Counted from the first letter of the stretch, positions 10,004 through 18,858 are shown. The stretch: 64,000 bases of DNA from Thalassotalea_A litorea (GCF_043642205.1 NZ_JBHZSG010000003.1:124001-188000); one strand, 5' to 3'. Made by a program: numbers and translations. The notes: generated by a model from the letters alone, not told the origin.

Positions 10004-11941
10004 ATGAACGTTAAATCCCTGCTGTTTTTTGGCATTGTAATTTTGATACTCAATGGCTGTGCAACTCCTGAATCAAAAAAGGCTCCTAAACAAGCCCAAG
10101 AGACACAGCAACAATTAGAAAGCGTTGAGGAAAAACCTATCTCGGTTGACGAACTTTTCGTTCAGGCCAAAAATGAAAACAACGAAGGCGCAATCATTTT
10201 ACTGCTCCAGGCTGGTCAAAAGCTATTGCTTCAACAACAACCGGAGAAATCTCTGTTTTTGTCTCAACAGCTAAGCAATTTGCCATTAAACCAAATCCAA
10301 TCTAATTACAATCTGCTGAATATGGCAGAAGCGAGTTTGATGTTAGATGATCCGACGTTGTGTCTTTCGTTATTGGCACAGATAAAAGCTTCCAGTACCG
10401 CCAAGCGCAAGCTGCGCTTAACCGCCGATGCGTTATTAGCACAAGGCAAGCTGCCGCAGGCTGTTATCGCCTATTTACAACAATACGATAACTACCCCAG
10501 CGATAATGTCGATGAACTTGGTGAGCTGGAAACATTGATTGGCCAGCTTATGCCATGGCAAATCGATTACCTGAAAACGCAAAACCCTCCAGGTTTAGCC
10601 GGCTGGCTTGAACTGTCCCAAATTCTCGCCATGGTGACACCTGAAAATGATCAATCCGATACACTAGTCCGCTGGCAACAACGTTTCGGTTCGCATATGG
10701 CAATGCCCCTGGTAGAAGTAAAGCGTCACCCCCAAGTGCAAATAGAGGCAGCCAGCAGACAACAAACACAGGTAAACGGTTCAACAGATCCCGAAAATTC
10801 GCTTGGCATGACAGATAACACCAATACTGTCGTTATAACTGGCGTAAACCCAGCCATCAGAGACATTGAAAACATAACCGTCATTATCCCGCTTTCCGGT
10901 CGCGAAGCGAGTATTGGCGAAGCGATTCAACGTGGTTTAATCGCGGCCTACCAACAAAATGACAACAGCCGGGCGTTAACGTTTATCGACAGCAATAATG
11001 CCTCGATGACAGATATTGTCGAGGGTCTGATGTTAACACCGCCTGATTTTGTCGTCGGTCCGTTGCTCAAGCAAAATGTCGATGCTTATATTGCCACTGA
11101 ACAGGTATTAATGCCGCACACCTGGCCTACCTTGTTGTTAAATTTACCTGAACAACAACGATTAGGTGAACAACACTATGTATTCTCAATGCGTCCGGAA
11201 GATGAAGCAAAACAAGCGGCTTTTACCTTGTACCATAAAGGCTACCAGCACCCGGTAATACTAAGCCAGGATTCCAACTTAGGAAAACGTCTGGCTGATA
11301 CATTTCAGACACAGTGGTATCAGCAAAGCGGTAACACACCTCAGGTGATTTATTACCAAACCAGCAAAGAAATGGAACAAGCGGTTAAAAACGCTCTGGA
11401 TGTGAATCTTTCCAAAGAGAGAATTTTCTTGATGCGTAATCGCATGAATGAAAATTTAGAAGCAGAGCCACGCAATCGTCGCGATATCGATATGATCTAT
11501 ATTTTCGCAGATGCCGATGATGCCCGACTGCTTAAGCCCTATGTGGATGTCAATATCAGTCCGTTCTCAAAAGCAATCCCAATATTTGCAAGTTCTCGTA
11601 GCCATAACATCAATCGTGATAACAATACCAGTCGAGATCTCAATGGACTCACGTTTACAGAAATTCCCTGGCTGTTACCTAATCAAGCCAGAAATCCAAT
11701 GCTTGTCGAGCAAGCAAAACAATTATGGCCTACCAAAACAAGTACCATGCAGCGTCTGTACGCGATGGGCATTGACAGTATGAACCTGGTGGATAAGGTC
11801 CAAAATATGGCTATAAACCCTGCTCAACGTCACGATGGCGAAACAGGTACGTTACAAATGGATAGCGACAGGATTATTAGCCGTTCCCTGTATTGGGGTA
11901 AATATGGTTTTAGAAACGTTTCGTCGACTTCGATGCAGTAA
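10004..11941 (+). CDS. lpoA: Penicillin-binding protein activator LpoA (lipoprotein)
   Basis: LpoA is an outer-membrane lipoprotein that activates the bifunctional peptidoglycan synthase PBP1A from outside. The chosen start ATG at 10004 gives a clean lipoprotein signal peptide, MNVKSLLFFG then a hydrophobic run to LNGC, with lipidated Cys 19. The upstream in-frame ATG at 9944 would add 20 residues before the signal peptide and is less likely. The mature protein has an N-terminal TPR-like part (to about residue 250), a linker, and a C-terminal periplasmic-binding-like domain starting at ENITVIIPLSGREASIGEAI. It heads lpoA-yraN-diaA-dolP. The product is about 645 residues, in the family range. 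Confidence 0.93.
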   Translation: MNVKSLLFFGIVILILNGCATPESKKAPKQAQETQQQLESVEEKPISVDELFVQAKNENNEGAIILLLQAGQKLLLQQQPEKSLFLSQQLSNLPLNQIQSNYNLLNMAEASLMLDDPTLCLSLLAQIKASSTAKRKLRLTADALLAQGKLPQAVIAYLQQYDNYPSDNVDELGELETLIGQLMPWQIDYLKTQNPPGLAGWLELSQILAMVTPENDQSDTLVRWQQRFGSHMAMPLVEVKRHPQVQIEAASRQQTQVNGSTDPENSLGMTDNTNTVVITGVNPAIRDIENITVIIPLSGREASIGEAIQRGLIAAYQQNDNSRALTFIDSNNASMTDIVEGLMLTPPDFVVGPLLKQNVDAYIATEQVLMPHTWPTLLLNLPEQQRLGEQHYVFSMRPEDEAKQAAFTLYHKGYQHPVILSQDSNLGKRLADTFQTQWYQQSGNTPQVIYYQTSKEMEQAVKNALDVNLSKERIFLMRNRMNENLEAEPRNRRDIDMIYIFADADDARLLKPYVDVNISPFSKAIPIFASSRSHNINRDNNTSRDLNGLTFTEIPWLLPNQARNPMLVEQAKQLWPTKTSTMQRLYAMGIDSMNLVDKVQNMAINPAQRHDGETGTLQMDSDRIISRSLYWGKYGFRNVSSTSMQ

Positions 11942-12308
11942 CTTTGCCCGGAAACCCGTTGCTGTTGCGATGGAATATCGCGCGCGACAATACTTAACAG
12001 CCCAAGGGCTAACCTTCATCAAAGCAAATTATCATAGTAAATTTGGTGAAATCGATTTAATTTTTAAGGATCATGGATGCTGGGTATTTGTTGAAGTGAA
12101 ATATCGCTATCAACGTCAATATGGCGATGCAGCGGAGCAGGTTGTAAAGTCTAAGCAACGGAAAATCATTCGCACTGCGCAAGTTTTTCTGCAAAAACAT
12201 GGACTGAACGAGTACAATACTTGCAGTCGTTTCGATGTGATAAGCCTGACAGGCTTAGCCATCAACCCTAGAATATCCTGGCTGAAACATGCCTTTTTTG
12301 GAGTTTGA
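11904..12308 (+). CDS. yraN: YraN family (UPF0102) endonuclease-like protein
   Basis: A small protein of about 134 residues with the YraN core: ARQYLTAQGL, GEIDLIF, VFVEVKYR and the C-terminal SRFDVISL. The GEIDL...VEVKYR pattern resembles the catalytic core of Holliday-junction-resolvase-like nucleases, but the cellular role is not established. The start at 11904 (after GGGG) overlaps the end of lpoA by 38 bases; a longer frame from 11835 would run deeper into lpoA and is less likely. An ATG at 11970 is also possible. It lies between lpoA and diaA, as in E. coli. Confidence 0.9.
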   Translation: MVLETFRRLRCSNFARKPVAVAMEYRARQYLTAQGLTFIKANYHSKFGEIDLIFKDHGCWVFVEVKYRYQRQYGDAAEQVVKSKQRKIIRTAQVFLQKHGLNEYNTCSRFDVISLTGLAINPRISWLKHAFFGV

Positions 12309-12310
12309 TT

Positions 12311-12901
12311 ATGTTAGAACGAGTTAAAGACAATTTCCGCGAAAGTATAGAAACCAAAATTGCGGCCAGTGAAGAATTACCTGCTGCAATTGAAAAAGGT
12401 GGTATGGTGATGGTGGAATGTCTTTTGGCTGGGCAAAAAATTCTATCCTGCGGTAACGGTGGCTCCGCGGGTGATGCACAACACTTCTCTTCTGAATTGT
12501 TAAACCGTTATGAAACTGAGCGCCCCAGTTTACCGGCAATCGCGTTAACGACAGACAGTTCAACCCTAACTTCAATAGCCAACGACTACAGCTATGAAGA
12601 AGTGTTCTCCAAGCAGGTAAGAGCGCTTGGCAACGGTGGCGATATTCTATTGGCAATTTCTACCTCAGGAAATTCCAAAAACGTCATCAAAGCGATTGAA
12701 GCAGCGGTGGCAAGGGATATGAAAATTATTGCTCTGACGGGTAAAGATGGCGGTGAAATTGCCGGTTTACTTGGCGAAAATGATGTAGAAATTCGGGTTC
12801 CATCAAGCAGAACGGCACGAATTCAGGAAGTACACTTGCTTGCGATACACTGTTTATGCGAAATTATTGATACGACGTTATTTCCCCAGGCCCAAAGCTA
12901 A
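12311..12901 (+). CDS. diaA: DnaA initiator-associating protein DiaA (SIS domain)
   Basis: DiaA is a SIS-domain tetramer that binds DnaA and promotes timely initiation at oriC. The product has about 196 residues with the SIS landmarks SCGNGGSAGDAQHF, ETERPSLPAIAL, LLAISTSGNSKNV, IALTGKDGGEIAG and RIQEVHLLAIH. The family is close to phosphoheptose isomerase GmhA; location after yraN and before a BON lipoprotein supports DiaA. The ATG at 12311 matches the E. coli N terminus (MLERVK versus MQERIK) and lies two bases after the yraN stop. A TTG six bases earlier is unlikely. Confidence 0.93.
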   Translation: MLERVKDNFRESIETKIAASEELPAAIEKGGMVMVECLLAGQKILSCGNGGSAGDAQHFSSELLNRYETERPSLPAIALTTDSSTLTSIANDYSYEEVFSKQVRALGNGGDILLAISTSGNSKNVIKAIEAAVARDMKIIALTGKDGGEIAGLLGENDVEIRVPSSRTARIQEVHLLAIHCLCEIIDTTLFPQAQS

Positions 12902-12971
12902 AGGGAAAGAGCCATAACCATTGCTTTTATTCACCTAAAAGCGCCAACAACAATCAAAGAAAAAGAATATT

Positions 12972-13538
12972 ATGTTAAAGCAGCTTATTTTAATTTCTGC
13001 CATGGTCTGCACTTTGCAAGGTTGTGCTGTGGCTCTTGTAGGTGCAGCCGCTGGCGGCGCTATAGCTTATAATGACCGTCGCACCCTAGGGGCTCAGGTT
13101 GATGACCAGGCCATTGAGGTTAAAGCTTACGGCCGGGTTCGCAGTGAGCCTTTACTGGAAGAAGCGACTAACGTAAAATTTACCAGTGTCAATGGTCACT
13201 TACTGATCGTCGGTCAAGCACCGACTCAGACCCTTAAAGATCAGATCATTGGTTTGGTGAGTGACATCCCAGGCGTGCGTAAACTGCATAACCAAATCCG
13301 GGTCGGTAAATTGTTAAACATTACCAGCAAAGGTGCGGATTCCTGGCTTACAACGAAAGTAAAAACCGAGTTAATGCTGGATGAGCGTGTCGATGCCTCT
13401 GCAATCAAAGTTGTCACCGAAGACTCAGAAGTCTTTTTAATGGGCTTAGTAAACCAGCAGGAAAGCCAAATTGCCGTGGATATTGTCCGCAATGTTTATG
13501 GGGTCGCTAAGGTTTATCGGGCATTCGAACATCAATAA
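12972..13538 (+). CDS. dolP: Outer-membrane lipoprotein with two BON domains, DolP
   Basis: DolP (YraP) is an outer-membrane lipoprotein involved in envelope integrity and regulation of BAM/lipoprotein quality control. The 188-residue product starts with a signal peptide ending in LQGC, with the lipidated cysteine at residue 18. Glycine/alanine-rich GAAAGG follows, then two BON domains (about 50-115 and 120-185); NVKFTSVNGHLLIVGQ and GVRKLHNQIRVG belong to the first, and SEVFLMGLVNQQE to the second. It is the last gene of the lpoA operon and is followed by an intrinsic terminator. The gap after diaA is 70 bases. Confidence 0.94.
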   Translation: MLKQLILISAMVCTLQGCAVALVGAAAGGAIAYNDRRTLGAQVDDQAIEVKAYGRVRSEPLLEEATNVKFTSVNGHLLIVGQAPTQTLKDQIIGLVSDIPGVRKLHNQIRVGKLLNITSKGADSWLTTKVKTELMLDERVDASAIKVVTEDSEVFLMGLVNQQESQIAVDIVRNVYGVAKVYRAFEHQ

Positions 13539-13548
13539 ATTCAACACA

Positions 13549-13579
13549 TAAAAAAACGGGTTATAAACCCGTTTTTTTA
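13549..13579. terminator. Bidirectional terminator between dolP and sspB
   Basis: A 7-bp stem ACGGGTT/AACCCGT with a three-base loop (13556-13572) has an A-run on its left and a T-run on its right, so it can stop transcripts from both sides of this convergent junction. Confidence 0.85.
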
Positions 13580-13624
13580 TGATAAATGCACATGAGCAGC
13601 GTAAACGCCGAGTTTCATTATCTA

Positions 13625-14038
13625 TTATTTGACGATCGATAATGTTGGTTTACCCTTTTTCGGTGGCTTAACATCTTCTTCAACGTCAACAGTCACTTCT
13701 TCTGGTAGCTCTTCTGGGTAATTAACTTCAAACGACGTACCCACACCATTTTCGCGAGCGTAGATGGCAGCAACGGCTTCATAGGGAACGACAAGGTGCT
13801 CTAATTTACCGCCAAAGCGAGCGTTGAACTCAATAGCATCAGGCCCCATAGCGAAGCCACCAACACTGACCGGCGCAATATTAAGTACTATCTGGCCTTC
13901 CGTTACATAGCCAACCGGTACCTGAACATCTGGATAATATGCGTCCACCGCGATATACGGGGTAAGATCATTATCCACTATCCACTCAAAAAAAGCCCTA
14001 ATCAAATAGGGCTTATTAGATGACATCTCAATATTCAT
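13625..14038 (-). CDS. sspB: ClpXP protease specificity-enhancing factor SspB
   Basis: SspB is a dimeric adaptor that binds ssrA-tagged proteins and delivers them to ClpXP. The 137-residue protein keeps the substrate-binding core (PYLIRAFFEWIVDN, VQVPVGYVTEGQIVLNIAP, FNARFGG, IYARENG). After a short acidic linker it ends in PPKKGKPTLSIVK, matching the C-terminal ClpX-docking tail of E. coli SspB. The first ATG at 14038 gives an N terminus comparable to E. coli; the ATG four codons later (14026) is an alternative. It follows sspA by a short gap, as usual. The linker is shorter than in E. coli. Confidence 0.95.
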   Translation of the reverse strand: MNIEMSSNKPYLIRAFFEWIVDNDLTPYIAVDAYYPDVQVPVGYVTEGQIVLNIAPVSVGGFAMGPDAIEFNARFGGKLEHLVVPYEAVAAIYARENGVGTSFEVNYPEELPEEVTVDVEEDVKPPKKGKPTLSIVK

Positions 14039-14056
14039 ACGACGACAGATTCTACA

Positions 14057-14698
14057 TTAAGCCGGGTGGCCGAATCGTAACTCTCGTTCCGCTTCCGTTA
14101 ATGAAGCTTGGAAAGACTCACGATCAAACAATCGTAACATGTAAGATTTTAACTCTTTACTGCCCTGGCCCGAAAGCTCAATTCCGAAAGCAGGAAGACG
14201 CCATAACAACGGCGCTAAGTAACAATCGACCAAGCTAAATTCTTCACTCATGAAATACGGTGCTTCATTTAATATTGGTGCAATCGACAGCAAGCTCTCA
14301 CGTAATTCATTGCGTGCAGACTCTGCCTGAGCTGCTGAACCCTTTAAGATTTTCTCAGCCAGGGTATACCAATCGTTTTCGATGCGATGCATCATCAACC
14401 GGCTACGACCACGAGATACCGGGTAAACCGGCATCAACGGTGGATGAGGGAATCGCTCATCCAAATATTCCATAATGATCTTGGCTTCATAAAGCGCCAG
14501 TTCACGATCAATAAGAGTTGGGACAGTACCATAAGGATTTAAATCGATTAAATCTTCAGGTAGGTTATCCATGTCCACCAAGTGGATATCCACACCGACG
14601 CCTTTCTCAGCCAACACGATACGTGTCTGATGACTGTACATATCATCGGCGTGTGAAAACAAAGTCATGACAGAGCGTTTGTTTGCGGCTACAGCCAT
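14057..14698 (-). CDS. sspA: Stringent starvation protein A (GST fold)
   Basis: SspA is an RNA-polymerase-associated GST-fold protein acting in stationary-phase and acid-stress transcription. The 213-residue product begins MAVAANKRSVMTLFS, continues with a thioredoxin-like N-terminal domain (GTVPTLIDRELALYEAKIIMEYLDERFPHPPLMP) and an all-helical C-terminal domain. It has the SspA-type MTLFSHADDMYSHQTRIVLAEKG start rather than a catalytic GST start. It is followed immediately by sspB. A strong hairpin lies upstream at 14760-14802, between petC and sspA. Confidence 0.95.
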   Translation of the reverse strand: MAVAANKRSVMTLFSHADDMYSHQTRIVLAEKGVGVDIHLVDMDNLPEDLIDLNPYGTVPTLIDRELALYEAKIIMEYLDERFPHPPLMPVYPVSRGRSRLMMHRIENDWYTLAEKILKGSAAQAESARNELRESLLSIAPILNEAPYFMSEEFSLVDCYLAPLLWRLPAFGIELSGQGSKELKSYMLRLFDRESFQASLTEAERELRFGHPA

Positions 14699-14759
14699 AT
14701 ATCCTCCAAAAATATTCTTATTAAAAAGTATCGGTTAAAAACTGACCGGATACGACAAA

Positions 14760-14802
14760 GGGGCTGAAACTAATATCCCTATCTCGATATTAGTATAGCC
14801 CC
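14760..14802 (-). terminator. Long hairpin between petC and sspA
   Basis: GGGGCT (14760-14765) pairs with AGCCCC (14797-14802) and ACTAATATC (14769-14777) pairs with GATATTAGT (14786-14794). The result is a 15-bp interrupted stem with an 8-base loop. It lies 38 bases downstream of the petC stop. On the minus strand only a short T-run follows, so it could be a terminator, a processing/stability element, or an sspA leader structure. Confidence 0.55.
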
Positions 14803-14840
14803 TGAATTTTGCTCTGGCTTAAACTGCCAGGCGCAATAAT

Positions 14841-15593
14841 TTAGTGAACGTCACGCCAGTATTCTTTCTTAAGCAGATAACTCAAGATAAATAGAATAAC
14901 TAAGAAGCCCATCACCCAGTAACCTAAACGAATACGATCAACCTTTGATGGCTCACCGGTATATTCCAAAAAGTTAGCAAGATCGCGAACCATTTTGTCG
15001 TATTCCGCCGGTGTCATTGTCCCTTCCTGAACCAGAACCAAATCGTCACTTGTTAATGGACGTTGCTCGGTTGATGGAAGTGCCAGCATCGCTTTTGCAT
15101 CGTCGCTCAATTCCTGAACGCCCTGCAAATTTTGGAAAACATGCGGCATACCCACGTCTTTAAAGGCAATGTTATTTACCCCAAAAGGACGTGAAGGGTC
15201 GAGATAAAAACCACGTAAATAGGTATAGATCCAGTCCGCACCTTTACGAGAACGAGCAACCAGCGTCAGATCCGGTGGCGCTGCGCCAAACCAGGCTGCA
15301 GCTTCTGCCTCAGGCATATTGTTGGTGATGTGATCGCCCGGCTTTTCACCAGTGAACATCAATGTCTCGATGCCTTCTTTTTCATCAATATCCAGGTCAG
15401 CAAACGTACGGTTGTAACGTTGATATTTTAACGAATGACAACCTAAACAATAGTTCATAAAGGTTTCAGCGCCACTGCGTAACGATGCCTTATCGGTAAT
15501 ATCATTATTTGCTTTATCTAGCGGAATTCCGCCACCAGCGGCAAACGCCATTGCAGGGAAAACACATAGTAGAGTGAATAATATCTTTTTCAT
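14841..15593 (-). CDS. petC: Ubiquinol-cytochrome c reductase, cytochrome c1
   Basis: Cytochrome c1 of the bc1 complex passes electrons from the Rieske protein to soluble cytochrome c. The start MKKILFTLLC at 15593 gives a signal peptide ending near AFAAG; a longer frame upstream would overlap petB and lacks a signal start. The c-type heme motif CLGCH is at residues 49-53, a Met-ligand segment is GMPHVFQNL, and a single C-terminal membrane anchor (LGYWVMGFLVILFILSYLL) precedes the end. About 250 residues, normal for the gammaproteobacterial form. Last gene of petABC, two bases after petB. Confidence 0.97.
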   Translation of the reverse strand: MKKILFTLLCVFPAMAFAAGGGIPLDKANNDITDKASLRSGAETFMNYCLGCHSLKYQRYNRTFADLDIDEKEGIETLMFTGEKPGDHITNNMPEAEAAAWFGAAPPDLTLVARSRKGADWIYTYLRGFYLDPSRPFGVNNIAFKDVGMPHVFQNLQGVQELSDDAKAMLALPSTEQRPLTSDDLVLVQEGTMTPAEYDKMVRDLANFLEYTGEPSKVDRIRLGYWVMGFLVILFILSYLLKKEYWRDVH

Positions 15594-15595
15594 TA

Positions 15596-16858
15596 TTAAG
15601 ACATCCTTTCCGGTACTGGCTTGGTATCTTCGTTTTTCGAATAGAACCAAAGTGCAATGAAGAAGCCAAAATAACCCAATGATGCAATTCGACCGACCAA
15701 GTTGGCTAAATCAGATGCTGGCATAGTACCTAAGACACCAAGAATCACAAAACAGATAGCAAATTGGGTTAAGTTTAGCAGGTGCCATTTACTACGATAA
15801 CGGATTGAACGCACGGTACCACGGTCAAACCACGGTAGAGCAAATAACATACCGATCGCAGCAAACATGCCGAGCATTCCAAGCAGCTTATCTGGAATAA
15901 CACGCAAAATGGTATAGAACGGACCGAAGTACCAAACCGGAACGATATGCTCAGGGGTTTTCAGGCCATTCGCCGGTTCAAAGTTCGGCGCTTCGAGGAA
16001 GTAACCGCCGCCTTCTGGGGCGAAGAACATTACCCAGCAGAACAACAATAAGAAGCCAACGACGCCCATAATGTCTTTAACCGAGTAATACGGGTGGAAA
16101 GGCACCGCATCAACGATGTCATACTTTTGAGTATAACTTTCGTGATATTTAAACGGGCTTTGCTCAGACTCTGGAACACTGCCTTTAGGCTTTTTAATGT
16201 CCGTACCTTCCGGGTTATTCGACCCGACTTCGTGCAATGCCAGAATGTGAAGGAAGACCAGAACAACGAGCACTAACGGCAACGCAATAACGTGCAATGC
16301 GAAGAAACGGTTTAAGGTAGCGCCTGAGATGACATAGTCACCACGGATCCAGGTCGTTAAATCTTCACCAATAACCGGAATTGCGCCAAACAGGGAAATG
16401 ATTACCTGTGCACCCCAGTAGGACATATTACCCCAAGGTAACAAGTAACCCATGAATGCTTCAGCCATAAGCACCAAGAAGATCAACATACCGAAGATCC
16501 ACAATAATTCACGTGGCTTTTGGTAAGAACCGTACATTAATCCACGGAACATGTGCAGGTATACGACGACAAAAAACGCCGACGCACCGGTAGAATGCAT
16601 ATAACGCAATAACCAACCGTAATCCACATCTCGCATGATGTATTCGACAGACGCAAATGCACCATCACCTGATGGCTCATAATTCATTGTTAACCAGATG
16701 CCGGTCACGATCTGATTCACCAGCACCAACATGGCTAAAGAGCCAAAGAAGTACCAGAAATTGAAATTTTTAGGAGCCGGATACTGACCCACGTGTTTAT
16801 TCCACGCTTCGGTAACCGGTAATCGCTTGTCTATCCAAGCCATAAAATTAGCAAACAT
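15596..16858 (-). CDS. petB: Ubiquinol-cytochrome c reductase, cytochrome b subunit
   Basis: The membrane-embedded cytochrome b carries two b-hemes and the quinol-oxidation and quinone-reduction sites. The 420-residue protein shows the b-heme helices (LLRYMHSTGASAFFVVVYLHMFRG and RFFALHVIALPLVLVVLVFLHILALHEVGSNNPEG), the GYLLPWGNMSYWGAQV loop, and the Qo-site motif as PVWY (residues 307-310), the variant expected in beta/gammaproteobacteria instead of PEWY. Eight membrane segments can be counted. Its ATG overlaps the petA stop by one base (TAATG), indicating translational coupling. Confidence 0.98.
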   Translation of the reverse strand: MFANFMAWIDKRLPVTEAWNKHVGQYPAPKNFNFWYFFGSLAMLVLVNQIVTGIWLTMNYEPSGDGAFASVEYIMRDVDYGWLLRYMHSTGASAFFVVVYLHMFRGLMYGSYQKPRELLWIFGMLIFLVLMAEAFMGYLLPWGNMSYWGAQVIISLFGAIPVIGEDLTTWIRGDYVISGATLNRFFALHVIALPLVLVVLVFLHILALHEVGSNNPEGTDIKKPKGSVPESEQSPFKYHESYTQKYDIVDAVPFHPYYSVKDIMGVVGFLLLFCWVMFFAPEGGGYFLEAPNFEPANGLKTPEHIVPVWYFGPFYTILRVIPDKLLGMLGMFAAIGMLFALPWFDRGTVRSIRYRSKWHLLNLTQFAICFVILGVLGTMPASDLANLVGRIASLGYFGFFIALWFYSKNEDTKPVPERMS

Positions 16859-17448
16859 TATGCGTCTCCCTTACCAACACCAATAATTAGGGTGTTGTCA
16901 TCTAAGAATGAATGCTCAGGAACCACAAGGTTTAATGGCGCTGGCACACCGGAGAATACCCGACCGGCCATATCAAACTTGGAGCCATGACATGGACAGA
17001 AGAAACCATAATCAACGCCTTCAACCTGTTCAGCGAAATCACCCTTCTTGTATGAAGGTGCACAACCTAAGTGGGTACAGACGCCTTCCGCAACCAGATA
17101 CTCTGGATTAATGGAGCGATACTGATTTTGCGCGTATTCTGGCTGCTGCGCTTCGTTAGATTGCGGATCACTTAGCTGATCTTCGTGACCACCAAGTGCA
17201 TCGATCACGTCCTGGCCACGACGTACAATATAAACCGGCTTACCGCGGTAATTTGTACGTATCAACTGGCCAGTAGCAATTTTACTGATATTAACTTCCA
17301 CAGGGGCACCGGCGGCTTTTGCTTTCGCGCTCGGGTTCCAGGAAGCAATGAAAGGCACAGCTGCACCAACAACACCTGCTCCGCCTACTACCGATGTAGC
17401 GACTGTCAGAAAGCGTCGACGGCCGTTATTCACGGGCGCATTGCTCAT
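16858..17448 (-). CDS. petA: Ubiquinol-cytochrome c reductase, Rieske iron-sulfur subunit
   Basis: The Rieske [2Fe-2S] protein accepts the first electron from ubiquinol. The 196-residue product starts with a twin-arginine-type signal/anchor (NNGRRRFLT, then a hydrophobic stretch) and carries the two cluster boxes CTHLGC (Cys124, His126, Cys129) and CPCHGS (Cys151, Cys153, His154), followed by the FSGVPAPLNL proline loop. First gene of petABC. A promoter-like pair lies upstream at 17567-17595. Confidence 0.98.
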   Translation of the reverse strand: MSNAPVNNGRRRFLTVATSVVGGAGVVGAAVPFIASWNPSAKAKAAGAPVEVNISKIATGQLIRTNYRGKPVYIVRRGQDVIDALGGHEDQLSDPQSNEAQQPEYAQNQYRSINPEYLVAEGVCTHLGCAPSYKKGDFAEQVEGVDYGFFCPCHGSKFDMAGRVFSGVPAPLNLVVPEHSFLDDNTLIIGVGKGDA

Positions 17449-17888
17449 TCCATCTCTCCATTATTAACTAGACAATAAATTTTAAGTTTTTATTTCGTTC
17501 CCGTTTACCATGACTAACGCAACAAGAGCGCTTTCACAGTCATTCAGGGACTAAAAAATTTTGCCTATGATAATGAAATACCCGTTTTTTTACAAGGCAA
17601 AACAATTCTCAGAGGCGAGAAACACGAAAATAAAAAGCCGGGTTAATATCGATGTTATCCGTGTTTGGAAAACAAAAGTCGAACTTTTTACTCAATGAAG
17701 TCAGCCGGCTCAGCTTTCCAAACGTAAATATCGACTAAGTTATCGATAAGATTCGTTTGCAAATGCCTTTAAAGTTTCGCCTTTACAAACAGTTAGAGGT
17801 TAGGTTATGCATAGAGGTGGCTAGTGGACAAGATTGAAATTGATTGGTATCAAGGTGCATTGCATTTCAACAAAGGTAAATTTTAGAC
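17449..17888. other. Intergenic region between petA and rpsI
   Basis: About 440 bases without a supported gene. It contains the petABC promoter candidate. A short GTG-initiated frame at the right end (20 codons, ending at 17886) is too short to call. AT-rich; no repeat from the ATACCAATC family was recognised apart from a chance GATTGGTAT. Confidence 0.5.
17567..17595 (-). promoter_or_regulatory. Predicted promoter of petABC
   Basis: On the minus strand, TTGTAA (17590-17595), a 17-base spacer and TATCAT (17567-17572) form a plausible sigma-70 promoter about 120 bases upstream of the petA start. Confidence 0.5.
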
Positions 17889-17920
17889 ATAAAAAAAGCC
17901 GGTAATAACCGGCTTTTTTG
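17889..17920 (-). terminator. Terminator of the rplM-rpsI operon
   Basis: A 7-bp stem AGCCGGT/ACCGGCT (17897-17914) is flanked by A- and T-runs, just beyond the rpsI stop on the minus strand. Confidence 0.85.
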
Positions 17921-17934
17921 AGTACGTAGTAAAA

Positions 17935-18327
17935 TTAACGTTTTGAGAATTGTGGACGTTTACGCGCTTTGTGTAAACCAACTTTCTTACGTTCAACTTT
18001 ACGAGCATCACGAGTAACGAAACCAGCTTTACGTAGGTCGCTACGTAACGTTTCGTCAAACTGCATAAGTGCACGAGTGATACCGTGACGGATAGCACCG
18101 GCTTGACCAGAGATACCACCACCAACAACAGTGATGTTTAGGTCAAACTTTTCAATCATGTCAACTAGCTCAAGTGGCTGACGAACAACCATGCGAGCCG
18201 TTTCACGACCAAAATACTCAGAGATATCTTTCTTGTTAATAGTGATGGTACCGTTACCAGCTTTCAAGAACACACGAGCAGTAGAGCTCTTGCGACGACC
18301 AGTACCGTAATATTGATTATCAGCCAT
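17935..18327 (-). CDS. rpsI: 30S ribosomal protein S9
   Basis: S9 lies on the 30S head; its C-terminal tail reaches the P-site tRNA. The 130-residue protein starts MADNQYYGTGRRKSSTARVFL and ends in the conserved basic tail KARKRPQFSKR, whose final lysine-arginine contacts tRNA. It follows rplM by three bases, the universal rplM-rpsI pair, and is followed by a terminator. Confidence 0.99.
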   Translation of the reverse strand: MADNQYYGTGRRKSSTARVFLKAGNGTITINKKDISEYFGRETARMVVRQPLELVDMIEKFDLNITVVGGGISGQAGAIRHGITRALMQFDETLRSDLRKAGFVTRDARKVERKKVGLHKARKRPQFSKR

Positions 18328-18330
18328 TGC

Positions 18331-18759
18331 TTAAAGCTCCAAAACTTTAGGTTGTTGTGCCGCATGCTTGTGCTCAGGACCAGCATACACTTTTAATTTA
18401 CGATACATGTCACGACCTAGAGGGCCTTTAGGTAACATGCCTTTTACTGCAAACTCAATTGCACGCTCAGGCGCTTTCTCGATTAGCTTTTCAAAGCTAA
18501 TTTGTTTTAAACCGCCCGGGAATTCAGTGTGCGAGTAGTAAATTTTACCTTTCGCTTTGTTACCAGTAACGTGTACTTTCTCAGCGTTAACAACAACGAT
18601 GTAATCGCCAGTGTCAGCGTGAGGAGTATATTCTGGCTTGTGCTTACCACGTAAACGACGAGCAATCTCAGTAGCGATACGACCTAAAGTTTTACCTTCA
18701 GCGTCCACTACAAACCATTCGCGTTGAACGCTTTCTGGCTTAGCTACAAAAGTTTTCAT
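18331..18759 (-). CDS. rplM: 50S ribosomal protein L13
   Basis: L13 is an early-assembling 50S protein. The 142-residue product begins MKTFVAKPESVQREWFVVDA and carries the family signature around AVKGMLPKGPLGRDMYRKLKVYAGPEHKHAAQQP. The upstream leader on the minus strand is about 130 bases long, so translational autoregulation by L13, known in E. coli, is possible here. First gene of the pair with rpsI. Confidence 0.99.
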   Translation of the reverse strand: MKTFVAKPESVQREWFVVDAEGKTLGRIATEIARRLRGKHKPEYTPHADTGDYIVVVNAEKVHVTGNKAKGKIYYSHTEFPGGLKQISFEKLIEKAPERAIEFAVKGMLPKGPLGRDMYRKLKVYAGPEHKHAAQQPKVLEL

Positions 18760-18858
18760 TAAAAAAACCCATTAATTAAAAAGTTACATTAAATGGCAGA
18801 AAATTATCTACCGGTTAATAAAGACTTCGCTATTACCCCTTCGAGTATCGAGTCTGAT

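Noticed and set aside
17823..17886. Short GTG frame (20 codons) ending near the rpsI terminator, containing GATTGGTAT
   Set aside because: Too short for a gene call, and the similarity to the ATACCAATC element is limited to nine bases with no terminus context.
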